A stretch of 64,000 nt of DNA from Algorimicrobium sediminis (GCF_042684585.1 NZ_JBHULS010000002.1:310001-374000), one strand, 5' to 3'; positions 37,010-46,536 are shown, counted from the stretch's first letter. Numbers and translations are program-made. Notes: generated from the letters alone by a model not told the origin.

Positions 37010-39109
37010 TTAAATTAGCAACTGATATGCTAAAAGTGCCATTACATACGCAAAGGCTGTCATGACTACCAATTGCCAAGCCGGCCATTTCCAACTATTA
37101 GTTTCGCGTTTTACAATTGCCAGGGTACTCATGCACTGCATAGCAAAAGCATAAAAAAGCAACAACGAAATACCTGAAGCAAAATTAAATAACGGTCCTC
37201 CTAAAATGGGGTTAACCTCGCCAGCCATACGGTTTTTAATGGTTTCCTCCTCCTCGCTACCCACGTTATAAATGGTTGCTAACGTACCAACAAAAACCTC
37301 GCGTGCTGCAAATGAACTAATAAGCGCAATGCCTATTTTCCAGTCGTAGCCCAATGGACGAATAGCAGGCTCTATAGCACGACCTGTTATGCCTATATAC
37401 GAATGCTCTAGTTTATAAGAATCTATATGCTGGTCTAATTCTATTTCTGTGAGATTTTCATTAGCATATTGCTCTGTAACAATGGCTTCGGCATTATTAA
37501 AATTATCGCCAGGACCATAAGAGGCCAAAAACCATAGAATAATAGATATTGCTAAAATAATTTTACCAGCACCAAACACAAAGGACTTGGTTTTTTCAAG
37601 AACGGTAATACCCACGTTTTTTAAGAGGGGCAGCTTGTAATTAGGCATTTCTACCACAAAAAATGTTTTACTTTTAATTTTAAGGACTTTATTTAAAAGC
37701 CATGCTGAACCAACAGCTGTAGCAAAACCTATTAAATACAGTAACATTAAAGTTAAGGCCTGGTAGCTTAAACCTAAAAACCGCCCTTCGGGAATAACCA
37801 AGGCAATAATAATTAAATACACAGGCAACCTAGCGGCACAGGTAGTAAAAGGGGTAACCAAAATAGTAATTAAACGCTCTTTCCAACTTTCAATATTTCG
37901 GGTGGCCATAATAGCTGGAATGGCGCAGGCCGTACCAGAAATTAGAGGCACCACACTTTTGCCGCTTAACCCAAAACGGCGCATAACCCGATCCATTAAA
38001 AACACCACCCGACTCATATACCCGCTTTCTTCGAGAATAGAGATAAATAGAAACAAAAAGGCAATTTGCGGTATAAAAATAACCACGCCGCCAATTCCGG
38101 GAATAATGCCTTCAGAAATTAAACTGGTTAAAGTACCATCTGGCAAGGTATTTCGCGTCCATTCGCTTAAGGCTGCAAAGCTACTATCAATAAAATCCAT
38201 TGGTATACTGGACCAATCGTAAATAGCCTGAAAAATCATTAAAAGTATAAAGGCAAAAATAGCATAACCCCAAACCTTGTGCGTAATTATCCTATCCAGT
38301 TTTATGCGTAAATCCTTTGCGGTACTTAAATCGATTGTCTGCCCTTCTTTTAATACCTGATTAATAAATTGATAGCGTTTTATGGTTTCCTTTTGCTGCA
38401 AACGTTTAATATCGGTGGTAGATTTGGTTTTAAAATCGGCTACCGCTTGTACGGTATTGCGGTCTACAGTACCAAAATTAACATCCTGTGTTATTACCAA
38501 CCACAATTTGTACAGCAGTTGGTTTGGAAATGCGTTTTGCAAATTGCTAAAATAATCGGGATCTATTTCCGAAGCATTTAAACAGGGCTTTACAGACAAT
38601 TCTTTGTAATTGGCAATAATATTTTTTAGCTGGTCAATACCTTGATTTTTGCGGGTGCTTATAAGTGCTATTTTGGTATTTAATTGTGTTTCCAGATAAG
38701 GAATATCTAAACTAATACCTTTATAATCCATTCTATCCGCCATGTTAATGGCTAAAATAGTTGGTATTTGCAAGTCTTTAATTTGGGTAAACAGCAGGAG
38801 GTTACGCTTTATGTTTTCTACATCGCAAACTACAACTGCTACATCGGGGAAATCTTTATCGTTTTTGTTTAACAGCAGTTCTATAACCACATTTTCATCT
38901 AAAGACGATGCATTTAAACTGTAGGTTCCGGGCAAATCTATAATATGCGCTTTTACGCCACGCGGTAGCTTACAAATTCCCTCTTTTTTCTCAACGGTTA
39001 TACCCGGATAATTGCCAACTTTTTGGTTAAGCCCTGTTAAAGCATTAAAAACTGATGTTTTTCCGGTATTGGGATTTCCAATTAAGGCAACGTTAATTTG
39101 CTTACTCAT
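37010..39109 (-). CDS. feoB: Ferrous iron transport protein B
   Basis: FeoB is the GTPase-coupled inner-membrane permease for Fe(II). The 699-residue protein has an N-terminal G domain with GNPNTGKTS (11-19), DLPGTYSL and the G4-type NMADRMD, then a spacer and two Gate regions with SGTACAIPAIMATR and FAAREVFVGTLATIYN. Start and length fit the family. It overlaps feoA by 4 bases (TGA/ATG), implying translational coupling, and is followed by the Cys-rich helper gene. Confidence 0.96.
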   Translation of the reverse strand: MSKQINVALIGNPNTGKTSVFNALTGLNQKVGNYPGITVEKKEGICKLPRGVKAHIIDLPGTYSLNASSLDENVVIELLLNKNDKDFPDVAVVVCDVENIKRNLLLFTQIKDLQIPTILAINMADRMDYKGISLDIPYLETQLNTKIALISTRKNQGIDQLKNIIANYKELSVKPCLNASEIDPDYFSNLQNAFPNQLLYKLWLVITQDVNFGTVDRNTVQAVADFKTKSTTDIKRLQQKETIKRYQFINQVLKEGQTIDLSTAKDLRIKLDRIITHKVWGYAIFAFILLMIFQAIYDWSSIPMDFIDSSFAALSEWTRNTLPDGTLTSLISEGIIPGIGGVVIFIPQIAFLFLFISILEESGYMSRVVFLMDRVMRRFGLSGKSVVPLISGTACAIPAIMATRNIESWKERLITILVTPFTTCAARLPVYLIIIALVIPEGRFLGLSYQALTLMLLYLIGFATAVGSAWLLNKVLKIKSKTFFVVEMPNYKLPLLKNVGITVLEKTKSFVFGAGKIILAISIILWFLASYGPGDNFNNAEAIVTEQYANENLTEIELDQHIDSYKLEHSYIGITGRAIEPAIRPLGYDWKIGIALISSFAAREVFVGTLATIYNVGSEEEETIKNRMAGEVNPILGGPLFNFASGISLLLFYAFAMQCMSTLAIVKRETNSWKWPAWQLVVMTAFAYVMALLAYQLLI

Positions 39110-39336
39110 CTAGCAATTTCTATTTGGATGTGCATGGCTGTTTCTTTTCGGATGGCTAGATGGCTCCCATTAATATTTAGGTACATGGGATCTGCAAAAG
39201 GAGCTACTTGCACCAATTCCACACTATTGCCGGGTAAGCAACCCATTTCCAAAAGTTTTAAAGGAATTAAGTTAGATGACACATCTACAATTACTCCTAC
39301 TTCGCCCCGTTTAATGTCTGCTAAAGTTACCTGCAC
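39106..39336 (-). CDS. feoA: Ferrous iron transport protein A
   Basis: FeoA is a small SH3-like cytosolic partner of FeoB. The 76-residue protein starts at a GTG (39334-39336), since an in-frame stop lies just upstream. The motif LLEMGCLPGNSVELV and the closing LAIRKETAMHIQIE are typical. It is the first gene of feoA-feoB-Cys-rich helper. Sequences like halves of the 35571-35588 operator lie upstream (TTTAGATT at 39342-39349, GTCTAAAAA at 39400-39408), a weak hint of control by the same regulator. Confidence 0.93.
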   Translation of the reverse strand: MQVTLADIKRGEVGVIVDVSSNLIPLKLLEMGCLPGNSVELVQVAPFADPMYLNINGSHLAIRKETAMHIQIEIAR

Positions 39337-39408
39337 GCTTATTTAGATTGATTTTAAAGAAACGAAATTAACGTAAAATTTTAGTTAAAAAAAATGCTTG
39401 TCTAAAAA

Positions 39409-40083
39409 CTATTCATATTCCCGCTGTAAGCGCTCAATATCTTCCAAAAGCATTTCTATTTCATCGCGTTTGGTTCCATCGTAAAATCCGCGAATTTGGC
39501 GTTTTTTATCGATAAGCATAAAGTTTTCGGTATGAATCATATCGTATGGATCTAATGAGTCGTCGTCGTCTTTTACGGCTAAATAGCTTTTTCTAGCCAA
39601 GTCGTAAATTTGTTTTCTATCGCCGGTAACTAAATTCCAACGGGCGTCGTCCACACCTTTTTCCAGAGCATATTTTTTAAGTTGCGCAACAGAATCAATT
39701 TCTGGTGTTACCGAATGTGATAAAAGCAAAACATCCGGGTTGGCCTCCAATTCATTCTGAATGTACACCATATTATCCGTCATAATAGGGCAAATGGTTT
39801 GGCAGGTAGTAAAAAAGAAATCGGCTACATAAATTTTATTTTCGTAATCTGCTTGGGTAACCGTTTTACCATTTTGATTGGTAAGGCTGAAATCGGCTAT
39901 TTTATGATATTTTTTCTTGTAATGTAATGTGGTATCAACCAATTCGGCATTTACCATGGTAGGCTGGTAAATGGGCAAGGGTTTTTCAACATTTAAAATA
40001 TTAAAGATAATAGTTACAATAATTATTGAAATAACCAGCAGGACTATACCAAAGTATTTATAGTCTTTAAAGAATGATAACAT
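39409..40083 (-). CDS. SCO1/SenC-family protein
   Basis: SCO proteins deliver copper to, or reduce, the CuA site of cytochrome oxidase. The start at 40081-40083 (MLSFFKDYK) gives 224 residues with one N-terminal membrane anchor (about 11-30) and a thioredoxin fold facing the periplasm. The CxxxC motif is at Cys94 and Cys98 (TTCQTICPIM), and the third copper ligand His lies in DMIHTENF. It stands 73 bases upstream of feoA on the same strand and may be a separate unit. No oxidase genes are in the window. Confidence 0.92.
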   Translation of the reverse strand: MLSFFKDYKYFGIVLLVISIIIVTIIFNILNVEKPLPIYQPTMVNAELVDTTLHYKKKYHKIADFSLTNQNGKTVTQADYENKIYVADFFFTTCQTICPIMTDNMVYIQNELEANPDVLLLSHSVTPEIDSVAQLKKYALEKGVDDARWNLVTGDRKQIYDLARKSYLAVKDDDDSLDPYDMIHTENFMLIDKKRQIRGFYDGTKRDEIEMLLEDIERLQREYE

Positions 40084-40197
40084 AACTACATTTTTTATAA
40101 GATGTAACAAGCATTTAATTGTTTTACAAAATTACGACACAATAGAAATTTAAGTGGTATTTTTAACATTCTTTATCAATTATATAAGCCGTGTAAC

Positions 40198-42135
40198 ATG
40201 AAAAATTACCTTTTAATTTGCTTGTTAACTATTGTAGTGCCTTTACAAGCACAGGACTATTTAAAATCTTTTAACCACATACAAGAAGCGGAAGCAAAAA
40301 TGGCTTTAAAAAAAATGAGTCAGCGTTTTAGTCCAAACACCGGAAATTACGATATTAGGTACCACCGGTTGGAGTTAAATGTTAACCCGGCCATAGCTTT
40401 TATTTCGGGTAGTGTAACTACTTACTTTACTGCCAAGGAGCCACTTTCTGAAATTACTTTCGAGCTAACTAATAACATGACCGTTTCAGAGGTTTTACAA
40501 CGCGGTGTACATCTTTCTTTTGTTCAAAATACCAATGATGAGGTTGTTATAACATTGCCAGAAATTCAAAATACGGGGGTTTTAGATTCGTTACGTATTT
40601 CGTATTCTGGAAATCCTGAAAGTTCGGGTTTTGGTTCTTTTGAACAAACCACACACAACGGCACACCCATTATTTGGACGCTTTCAGAACCCTATGGCGC
40701 CAAAGGTTGGTGGCCCTGTAAACAAGATTTAATAGATAAAATAGACAGCATAGATGTGCATATAACCACGCCACAATTTGCTCCAAATAACGATCCGTAC
40801 GTGGCCGTTTCTAATGGTTTGGAAATAAACCAGACAAGCAGCGGCAATTTTAAAACCACTCATTACAAACATCTATACCCCATTCCTGCCTACCTTGTTG
40901 CCATTGCTGTAACCAATTACGCCGTGTATACAAATGAAGTACCAAATAATGGCAGTCCGTTTCCTATTGTAAACTATGTATATCCTGAAGATTTAGCCTA
41001 TGCGCAGGCTAACACACCTATTACAGTAGATTTGATGACTGTTTTTGCCACCTTATTTGAACCCTACCCTTATGCATCCGAAAAATACGGTCATGCCCAA
41101 TTTGGATGGGGTGGCGGCATGGAACACACGACCGTATCCTTTATGGGAAATTTTAACAGAAACCTTATTGCTCATGAGCTAGCACACCAATGGTTTGGAA
41201 ACAAAGTAACTTGTGGCAGCTGGAAAGATATTTGGTTAAACGAAGGCTTTGCCACCTATTTAACCGGTTTAGCTATTGAACAACTAGACGGACCTAGTAA
41301 TTTTATTAGTTTTAAACAACAGCTGGTTAACTCCATTACGTCGCAACCTGGTGGCGCCGTATATTTATCTGATGCAGACACCACCAATGTAAACCGAATT
41401 TTTAGTAGTCGCTTAAGTTATAACAAAGGCGCCATGGTTTTACACATGCTGCGAAAAAAACTAGGAGACGAGGCTTTTTTCCAAGCCACACAGGCTTACC
41501 TGTCTCATCCTGATTTGGCTTTTAATTACGCAAAAACTTCAGATTTAATTACCGTATTTGAAACAAACACAGGTCTAGATTTAACCACATTTTTTAACAA
41601 TTGGCTGTTTCATGAAGGATACCCCTCGTATAATTTGCAATGGAACCAGCCCACAGCAACCACTGTGCATATTCATTTAGCACAAACGCAAAGCCATCCT
41701 TCGGTTAATTTTTTTGAAGCACCGGTTCCCGTGCGACTTGTGGGTAGTAATGGCAATATGGAAGATGTTATTTTAAACCATACTTACAACAACCAAAGCT
41801 TTACCATTCCGGTCAATTTTAACGTTAACACCATACTTTTTGATCCCGAAACCGATCTTATTTCCAGAAACAACACAGTTGTTTTAGCTACAGACACCTT
41901 CAATTTAGACGCCAAAATACAACTTTACCCCAATCCAACCACGCAGCATATTACCATTAAAAAACCTAAAGCATTACAAATTAACACTATAGAAATATAC
42001 AATGCTCTGGGCCAACTTTTGGGCCGCTACCCTTGGCAAAGCCAGTTGGATTTTGAAGCCTATCCCGCTGGTTTGTTATATATTAGGCTAATTGGCAGCA
42101 AGGAGACAATTAATAAAACCGTGTTAAAAAAATAG
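40198..42135 (+). CDS. M1-family aminopeptidase with T9SS sorting domain
   Basis: The 645-residue exported zinc aminopeptidase has a signal peptide (1-18, ending LQAQ). The substrate motif GGGMEHT comes before the zinc site HELAHQWFG (near 326-334), and the third ligand Glu lies 19 residues after the second His in WLNEGFATY. After the catalytic domain comes a T9SS type A C-terminal domain (about 570-645, with LYPNPTTQHITI and NALGQLLGRY). It is therefore expected at the cell surface or outside, degrading peptides. It looks monocistronic. Confidence 0.93.
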   Translation: MKNYLLICLLTIVVPLQAQDYLKSFNHIQEAEAKMALKKMSQRFSPNTGNYDIRYHRLELNVNPAIAFISGSVTTYFTAKEPLSEITFELTNNMTVSEVLQRGVHLSFVQNTNDEVVITLPEIQNTGVLDSLRISYSGNPESSGFGSFEQTTHNGTPIIWTLSEPYGAKGWWPCKQDLIDKIDSIDVHITTPQFAPNNDPYVAVSNGLEINQTSSGNFKTTHYKHLYPIPAYLVAIAVTNYAVYTNEVPNNGSPFPIVNYVYPEDLAYAQANTPITVDLMTVFATLFEPYPYASEKYGHAQFGWGGGMEHTTVSFMGNFNRNLIAHELAHQWFGNKVTCGSWKDIWLNEGFATYLTGLAIEQLDGPSNFISFKQQLVNSITSQPGGAVYLSDADTTNVNRIFSSRLSYNKGAMVLHMLRKKLGDEAFFQATQAYLSHPDLAFNYAKTSDLITVFETNTGLDLTTFFNNWLFHEGYPSYNLQWNQPTATTVHIHLAQTQSHPSVNFFEAPVPVRLVGSNGNMEDVILNHTYNNQSFTIPVNFNVNTILFDPETDLISRNNTVVLATDTFNLDAKIQLYPNPTTQHITIKKPKALQINTIEIYNALGQLLGRYPWQSQLDFEAYPAGLLYIRLIGSKETINKTVLKK

Positions 42136-42175
42136 CAATAAAGCGCTTATAGTTTTCTAAATGGTGTTAAAACAC

Positions 42176-42183
42176 TACTTTTG
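42176..42183 (+). promoter_or_regulatory. Probable -7 box of rseP
   Basis: TACTTTTG matches TAnnTTTG and lies 26 bases before the rseP ATG. Confidence 0.5.
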
Positions 42184-42209
42184 TGCGCTATAAAAGATGA
42201 TAAATACCC

Positions 42210-43538
42210 ATGACCATTATTTTAATTAAGGCAGCACAATTATTTTTAAGTCTGTCTATACTTATTGTTTTACACGAATTAGGCCATTTTATTCCGGCTA
42301 AACTGTTTGGAACACGTGTTGAAAAGTTTTATCTGTTTTTTGATGTAAAATTTTCTTTGTTCAAGAAAAAAATTGGCGATACCGTTTACGGTATTGGCTG
42401 GTTACCGCTTGGAGGCTATGTAAAAATAGCCGGTATGATAGACGAAAGCATGGACAAAGACCAAATGGCACAACCCCCAAAACCATGGGAGTTTAGAACC
42501 AAACCAGCTTGGCAGCGACTTATAATTATGCTTGGTGGTGTGTTTGTGAATTTTGTTTTGGGCTTCGTTATTTATATGATGATTTTATTCGTGTGGGGAA
42601 CAAACTACGCCACAAAAGACGATATTAAATACGGATTTGCCGTTACAAAAACCATGGAACAACAAGGCTTTCAGCAAGGCGACCGCATTGTTTCGGTGGA
42701 TGACACCCCTTTCCATGAAATGGAGGACATTAACACCTACTTGTTGTTTAGAGATATTAATACAATAACTGTAGAACGTGAAAATGGAGACATTGCCAAC
42801 TTAACCGTTCCAGAGGATATTGGCACCCAGTTGTTTGAGGCTGGCGACTTACCAGCTATGACTCCTCGCAGGCCTTTTCAGTTGGACTCTGTAGTACCAG
42901 AATCGCCTGCTGCCAAAGCGGGCTTATTAGCCACAGACGAATTGGTGGCTATTAATGGGAAAGCTATTAACTTTTTATCCGATTTAACTTACACCCTTAA
43001 AAACACCGGCATTACCGCAATGGATTTGGAAATAAGAAGAAACGGTGAAAACAAAATACTTAAAGTAACTCCTAACGAAGATTTTACTATTGGCATTGTA
43101 ACCACAGGAACAGACCCGGATTATGTTAAAATAAGTCACAGAGACTACTCCTTGGGAGAAAGCATTACCAAAGGCGCCTCATTGGGCTACTGGAAAATAA
43201 AAGATTATTTAGCGCAATTTCAATATATTTTTACTAAAAAAGGTGCTGCACAAGTAGGAGGTTTTGCCGCTATTGGCAATATGTTCCCGGCTTCATGGAA
43301 CTGGAAGGCCTTTTGGGAAATTACAGCATTCCTATCTATTATGTTAGGCGTTTTAAATTTAATGCCTATTCCGGCCCTAGATGGTGGTCACGTCATGTTT
43401 TTGTTATATGAAATTGTTTCGGGCAGAAAACCAGGCGATAAGTTTATGGAATATGCGCAACTTATTGGTTTCATTCTACTTATATCCTTGGTGTTATTTG
43501 CTAATGGAAATGATATTTACAAAGCCATTTTTAATTGA
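42210..43538 (+). CDS. rseP: Site-2 protease RseP
   Basis: RseP is an inner-membrane zinc protease that cuts membrane-bound regulators such as anti-sigma factors. The 442-residue protein has HELGH at 22-26, two PDZ regions (about 125-300), and the third-ligand motif LMPIPALDGGHVMF near 390 with the last membrane helix after it. Length and order fit the family. It has its own -7 box and is followed by the tRNA-Asn gene. Confidence 0.95.
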   Translation: MTIILIKAAQLFLSLSILIVLHELGHFIPAKLFGTRVEKFYLFFDVKFSLFKKKIGDTVYGIGWLPLGGYVKIAGMIDESMDKDQMAQPPKPWEFRTKPAWQRLIIMLGGVFVNFVLGFVIYMMILFVWGTNYATKDDIKYGFAVTKTMEQQGFQQGDRIVSVDDTPFHEMEDINTYLLFRDINTITVERENGDIANLTVPEDIGTQLFEAGDLPAMTPRRPFQLDSVVPESPAAKAGLLATDELVAINGKAINFLSDLTYTLKNTGITAMDLEIRRNGENKILKVTPNEDFTIGIVTTGTDPDYVKISHRDYSLGESITKGASLGYWKIKDYLAQFQYIFTKKGAAQVGGFAAIGNMFPASWNWKAFWEITAFLSIMLGVLNLMPIPALDGGHVMFLLYEIVSGRKPGDKFMEYAQLIGFILLISLVLFANGNDIYKAIFN

Positions 43539-43580
43539 TAAAAGAAAATACAATATTCTATAAAATTTTAGTGTTGTTGC

Positions 43581-43611
43581 TTTGCATAATCTAAATGTTT
43601 GTATATATTTG
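43581..43611 (+). promoter_or_regulatory. Promoter of tRNA-Asn (TTTG-N19-TATATTTG)
   Basis: A -33 TTTG (43581-43584) and a -7 TATATTTG (43604-43611) are separated by 19 bases, 20 bases before the mature tRNA. The spacing is identical to that at 19166-19196. Confidence 0.75.
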
Positions 43612-43631
43612 CACTCGCAAAAGAATAACAC

Positions 43632-43705
43632 TCCTCCTTAGCTCAGTTGGTTAGAGCATCTGACTGTTAATCAGAGGGTCCTTGGTTCGAGCCCAAGAGG
43701 AGGAG
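43632..43705 (+). tRNA. tRNA-Asn (anticodon GTT)
   Basis: The 74-base cloverleaf has acceptor stem TCCTCCT with AGGAGGA, a D-arm with AGCTCAGTTGGTTAGAGC, anticodon arm CTGACTGTTAATCAG with anticodon GTT, and T-arm CTTGG-TTCGAGC-CCAAG. The discriminator is G and CCA is not encoded. An accessory segment begins just after its terminator. Confidence 0.97.
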
Positions 43706-43714
43706 CTACTTTAG

Positions 43715-43746
43715 AAGCCTTTACAATTGTAAAGGCTTTTTTTTTG
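43715..43746 (+). terminator. Terminator of tRNA-Asn
   Basis: A perfect 10-bp stem (AAGCCTTTAC with GTAAAGGCTT) with loop AATT runs into a T tract of nine, ten bases after the tRNA. Confidence 0.9.
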
Positions 43747-44115
43747 CCTTAAATCCTAAACTACCAAGTGGTTTTTATAAGCTAGGCCAATTGTTTTGTA
43801 AGTGACTACATAATACCTCTAATAGTAAAACTCCCTAAATAACCCCTAAAACCAAAATTAGCTTATCGTTTTGTTGCAACAACTACTTACATAACCAGCC
43901 AACCCTAATTTTTCGTGAACTTTGGCCGCTTTAGTCGTTTTATAAATAATGCTACATGTAATTGTTTTTAAATGCACAACAATGTGTCGGTTATAAATTG
44001 GTGGCAATTTTTCTTTTTTTAATAAAACCTGACACCTTGCTTTAAAAACCATTAAAAATGAGTAATTTAGAGTTTATTTAAGGGGTTGTAGGCAGTCAAC
44101 TAAAAAAGATAAAAC
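43747..44115. other. 369-base intergenic region at start of accessory segment
   Basis: Between the tRNA terminator and the nuclease-like gene no supported gene is found. A 64-codon minus-strand frame (43858-44052) has no family resemblance, promoter or typical start context. I saw no copy of the tRNA 3' end here or downstream that would mark an integration site. Confidence 0.5.
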
Positions 44116-45171
44116 ATGGAATTATTTAGCAAATTAAAAGGACTTGCAGAAAAAGTCGAACAATTGAAAGATAAAATTGATACTGAAGAATCAACAAAAC
44201 ACGCTTTCACACTACCTTTCATAAATATTTTAGGCTATGACACATTCAACCCAACAGAGGTGATTCCTGAATTTACAGCTGATTTAGGGTTGAAAAAAGG
44301 AGAAAAAGTTGATTATGCCATAATACAAAATGACAATCCAATATTAATTATTGAATGTAAACACTGGAAACAAAATTTAGATGTTCATAATTCACAATTA
44401 TTTAGATACTTTCACGTGTCGAAAACTCGTTTTGCACTACTTACAAACGGAATTCAATATAGATTTTACACGGATTTAGAGGAGAGCAATAAAATGGACG
44501 AAAAACCATTTTTGGAATTCGACATCACTAAACTTAAAGAAAGTACAGTTAAGGAAATTGAAAAGTTTCACAAGTCAAAATTTGACATTTCACTGATTGT
44601 AGATAATGCTAGTAATCTAAAATACACGCGTGAAATCAAGTCTTTGATTGACCAAGAAATTTCAGAACCCTCTCAAGACTTTGTTAAATTATTTGCAAAT
44701 AAGGCTTACAATGGTCGTCTTACGTCGAAAGTAATGGAAGAATTTACAGAAATAGTAAATAAGGCATTTAACCAAATTATTAGTGAAAAAGTTAATGATA
44801 GATTAAATTCCGCTTTAAACAAAGAGCAAGAAAAGCAACAAGCCGAGGAAGAAATAGAAGAGCAACCAAAAAGTAAAATTGAAACAACAGAAGAAGAATT
44901 AGAAGGGTATCGAATTGTTGTGGCAATTTTGCGCAGAAAAATTGAAAAAAATAGAATTGTTTACAGAGATACGCAATCTTATTTTGGGGTTTTATTAGAT
45001 GACAACAATAGAAAACCTATTTGTAGACTACATTTAAATTCAGGAACAAAATACATAAGTTTATTCGACCAAAATAAAACAGAAATAAGGGAAAAAATTG
45101 AGTCGATTGATGATATTTATAAATTTGAAAATCAGCTTTTAAATACGATTGAAAATTATATTAGTGAATAA
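44116..45171 (+). CDS. Orphan HsdR N-terminal-type PD-(D/E)XK nuclease-like protein
   Basis: The 351-residue cytosolic protein resembles the type I restriction HsdR N-terminal (R.HSD) domain in residues 1-150. Its nuclease site is Asp66 in KVDYAI, then Glu80 and Lys82 in IIECKHW, a clean D-x13-E-x-K. Residues 205-255 look like a coiled coil rich in Glu and Gln. Residues 260-351 form a small strand-rich domain (FGVLLDDNNRKPICRLHL). There is no helicase, methylase or specificity subunit nearby, so it is not a full restriction system. It lies in AT-richer DNA after a tRNA, consistent with acquisition. Its role may be defence or DNA repair; unknown. Confidence 0.85.
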   Translation: MELFSKLKGLAEKVEQLKDKIDTEESTKHAFTLPFINILGYDTFNPTEVIPEFTADLGLKKGEKVDYAIIQNDNPILIIECKHWKQNLDVHNSQLFRYFHVSKTRFALLTNGIQYRFYTDLEESNKMDEKPFLEFDITKLKESTVKEIEKFHKSKFDISLIVDNASNLKYTREIKSLIDQEISEPSQDFVKLFANKAYNGRLTSKVMEEFTEIVNKAFNQIISEKVNDRLNSALNKEQEKQQAEEEIEEQPKSKIETTEEELEGYRIVVAILRRKIEKNRIVYRDTQSYFGVLLDDNNRKPICRLHLNSGTKYISLFDQNKTEIREKIESIDDIYKFENQLLNTIENYISE

Positions 45172-45328
45172 CATAAAACTGGTTACATTAACACGTATCA
45201 TAAATACATCTTAATCGAATATTTACAAAAATTATCGCGAATTTTCTGTTCGATTTAATTTGCTTGATAAGTGTTTAAACATGCCAATAATTATAGATAA
45301 AGCCTTTTAAACGCATAAAAAAAACGAA

Positions 45329-46228
45329 ATGAAAAGAAATTATTTTATAGCATTATTAATTTTATTGTCTATTAACAGTTATTCCCAAATTAACGTAGCA
45401 GACAAATCAAAAGAACCTGTAATAAAAGGAATACCTTATGATGGAAGTTTTATGAATTTTAGCAATATGATGCTCACAAAAGAGCAAAAGGCTGGTGTTG
45501 TTGGAGAGAAAATAACATTGTTTAAAGTTTGGACAGTTAAAAATGCAGACGGCTCAAATATCAGTTATACTGATTCTGAAAAATTTGAAAACAAAACTTT
45601 CGAAGTTATCGAGTACATGTACGAATACAAAGATATTCTTAAAATTAAAAATGAAGATGAGGTTTTTCTTTTTGAGCCGAGTTTAACAGACGAATATGTT
45701 TTCAATAGTTTCCTTGATACAATAAAAATGAGATTAGAAAATAAATTTCTGATTCCTTTAAAATTAAAATCAGAAATGGAAACTATTAAGGGAGATAAAA
45801 TTCAAATTGATGGCCTTAAAGAATATTTAATAACTGAAGTTACATTTGCTAAATTACCTTCTGGATTTGGTATTGTCGTCAAACTAAATGGGGAATTTGA
45901 AGTTATTTATCCCACAGGAACGTTTGACCAATTAGAAGACAAAGGTTTGCTAAATTTGGAGAGCTCTGATATTTTCAAAACAAAATCAATGTTTATTAAA
46001 AAAGAATATTTTAAAAAATTTTCAGAGTTTAATAGAATATATTTAAGCAGCATTAGAAATGGAAAAGTAGAAATTGGTATGACCGAAAAACAGTGCATAC
46101 TTTCTTGGGGTATACCTACTAACTCTATGAACAATATTGCTGGCTATGATAATGTTTTAATTTATGGGGACACTGGAAATTCACAAAATTTATATTTCAA
46201 AAAAGGAATATTAAAGCTAATAAAGTAA
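45329..46228 (+). CDS. Secreted protein with C-terminal SmpA/BamE-like segment
   Basis: The 299-residue protein has a signal peptide (1-19, ending NSYSQ). The middle is strand and helix without a motif I know. The last 55 residues (NGKVEIGMTEKQCILSWGIPT onward) resemble the SmpA/OmlA/BamE-like fold, which often begins with a G-M-T-x-x-x-V/C-x-x-x-x-G-x-P pattern. Function is unknown. It shares the AT-rich composition of the preceding orphan nuclease and probably belongs to the same accessory segment, although the 157-base gap suggests separate transcription. Confidence 0.78.
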   Translation: MKRNYFIALLILLSINSYSQINVADKSKEPVIKGIPYDGSFMNFSNMMLTKEQKAGVVGEKITLFKVWTVKNADGSNISYTDSEKFENKTFEVIEYMYEYKDILKIKNEDEVFLFEPSLTDEYVFNSFLDTIKMRLENKFLIPLKLKSEMETIKGDKIQIDGLKEYLITEVTFAKLPSGFGIVVKLNGEFEVIYPTGTFDQLEDKGLLNLESSDIFKTKSMFIKKEYFKKFSEFNRIYLSSIRNGKVEIGMTEKQCILSWGIPTNSMNNIAGYDNVLIYGDTGNSQNLYFKKGILKLIK

Positions 46229-46536
46229 CGTGCTACCACACAATCTAAAAATCAATTACTAGTTCACGCCTTCTTTCTAAAACCCTGCCGCATTATGCAT
46301 TCGTTTGTGGTTGCTAAATTGGTGTTTAAAACACCGCAATAACCATAAACAAAACCGCTAGCTGCCCTCTTACCCTTTTAAGGTTTACAGCAATTGAGCG
46401 CCATTGTTACAGCATAACCAAACCCAATACAGTAACATAGGTTACATACCAAGCCTTACCAAAAGTATATCTTTGTGCTATTACATTTGCCTGTTAGTTA
46501 CAAAGGCATTTCACCTTATAAAAAACACAAATACTT
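46229..46536. other. 308-base intergenic region before the DsrE-like gene
   Basis: No gene is supported here. A -7 box TATCTTTG lies at 46468-46475 and probably drives the DsrE-like gene with a leader of about 55 bases. The base composition returns to that of the core genome across this stretch, so the accessory segment probably ends here. Confidence 0.5.
46468..46475 (+). promoter_or_regulatory. Probable -7 box of the DsrE-like gene
   Basis: TATCTTTG matches TAnnTTTG. No clear TTTG lies 19 bases upstream. Confidence 0.5.

Noticed and set aside
39337..39408. Full DtxR-type operator upstream of feoA
   Set aside because: Only separated half-site matches are present in AT-rich sequence. Not enough to call an operator.
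43858..44052. 64-codon minus-strand reading frame in the tRNA-downstream intergenic region
   Set aside because: No promoter, no family resemblance, low-complexity composition and no neighbour that would support it.
43632..46228. Possible integrative element at tRNA-Asn
   Set aside because: No integrase gene and no repeat of the tRNA 3' end could be found downstream, so I describe it only as an accessory segment.
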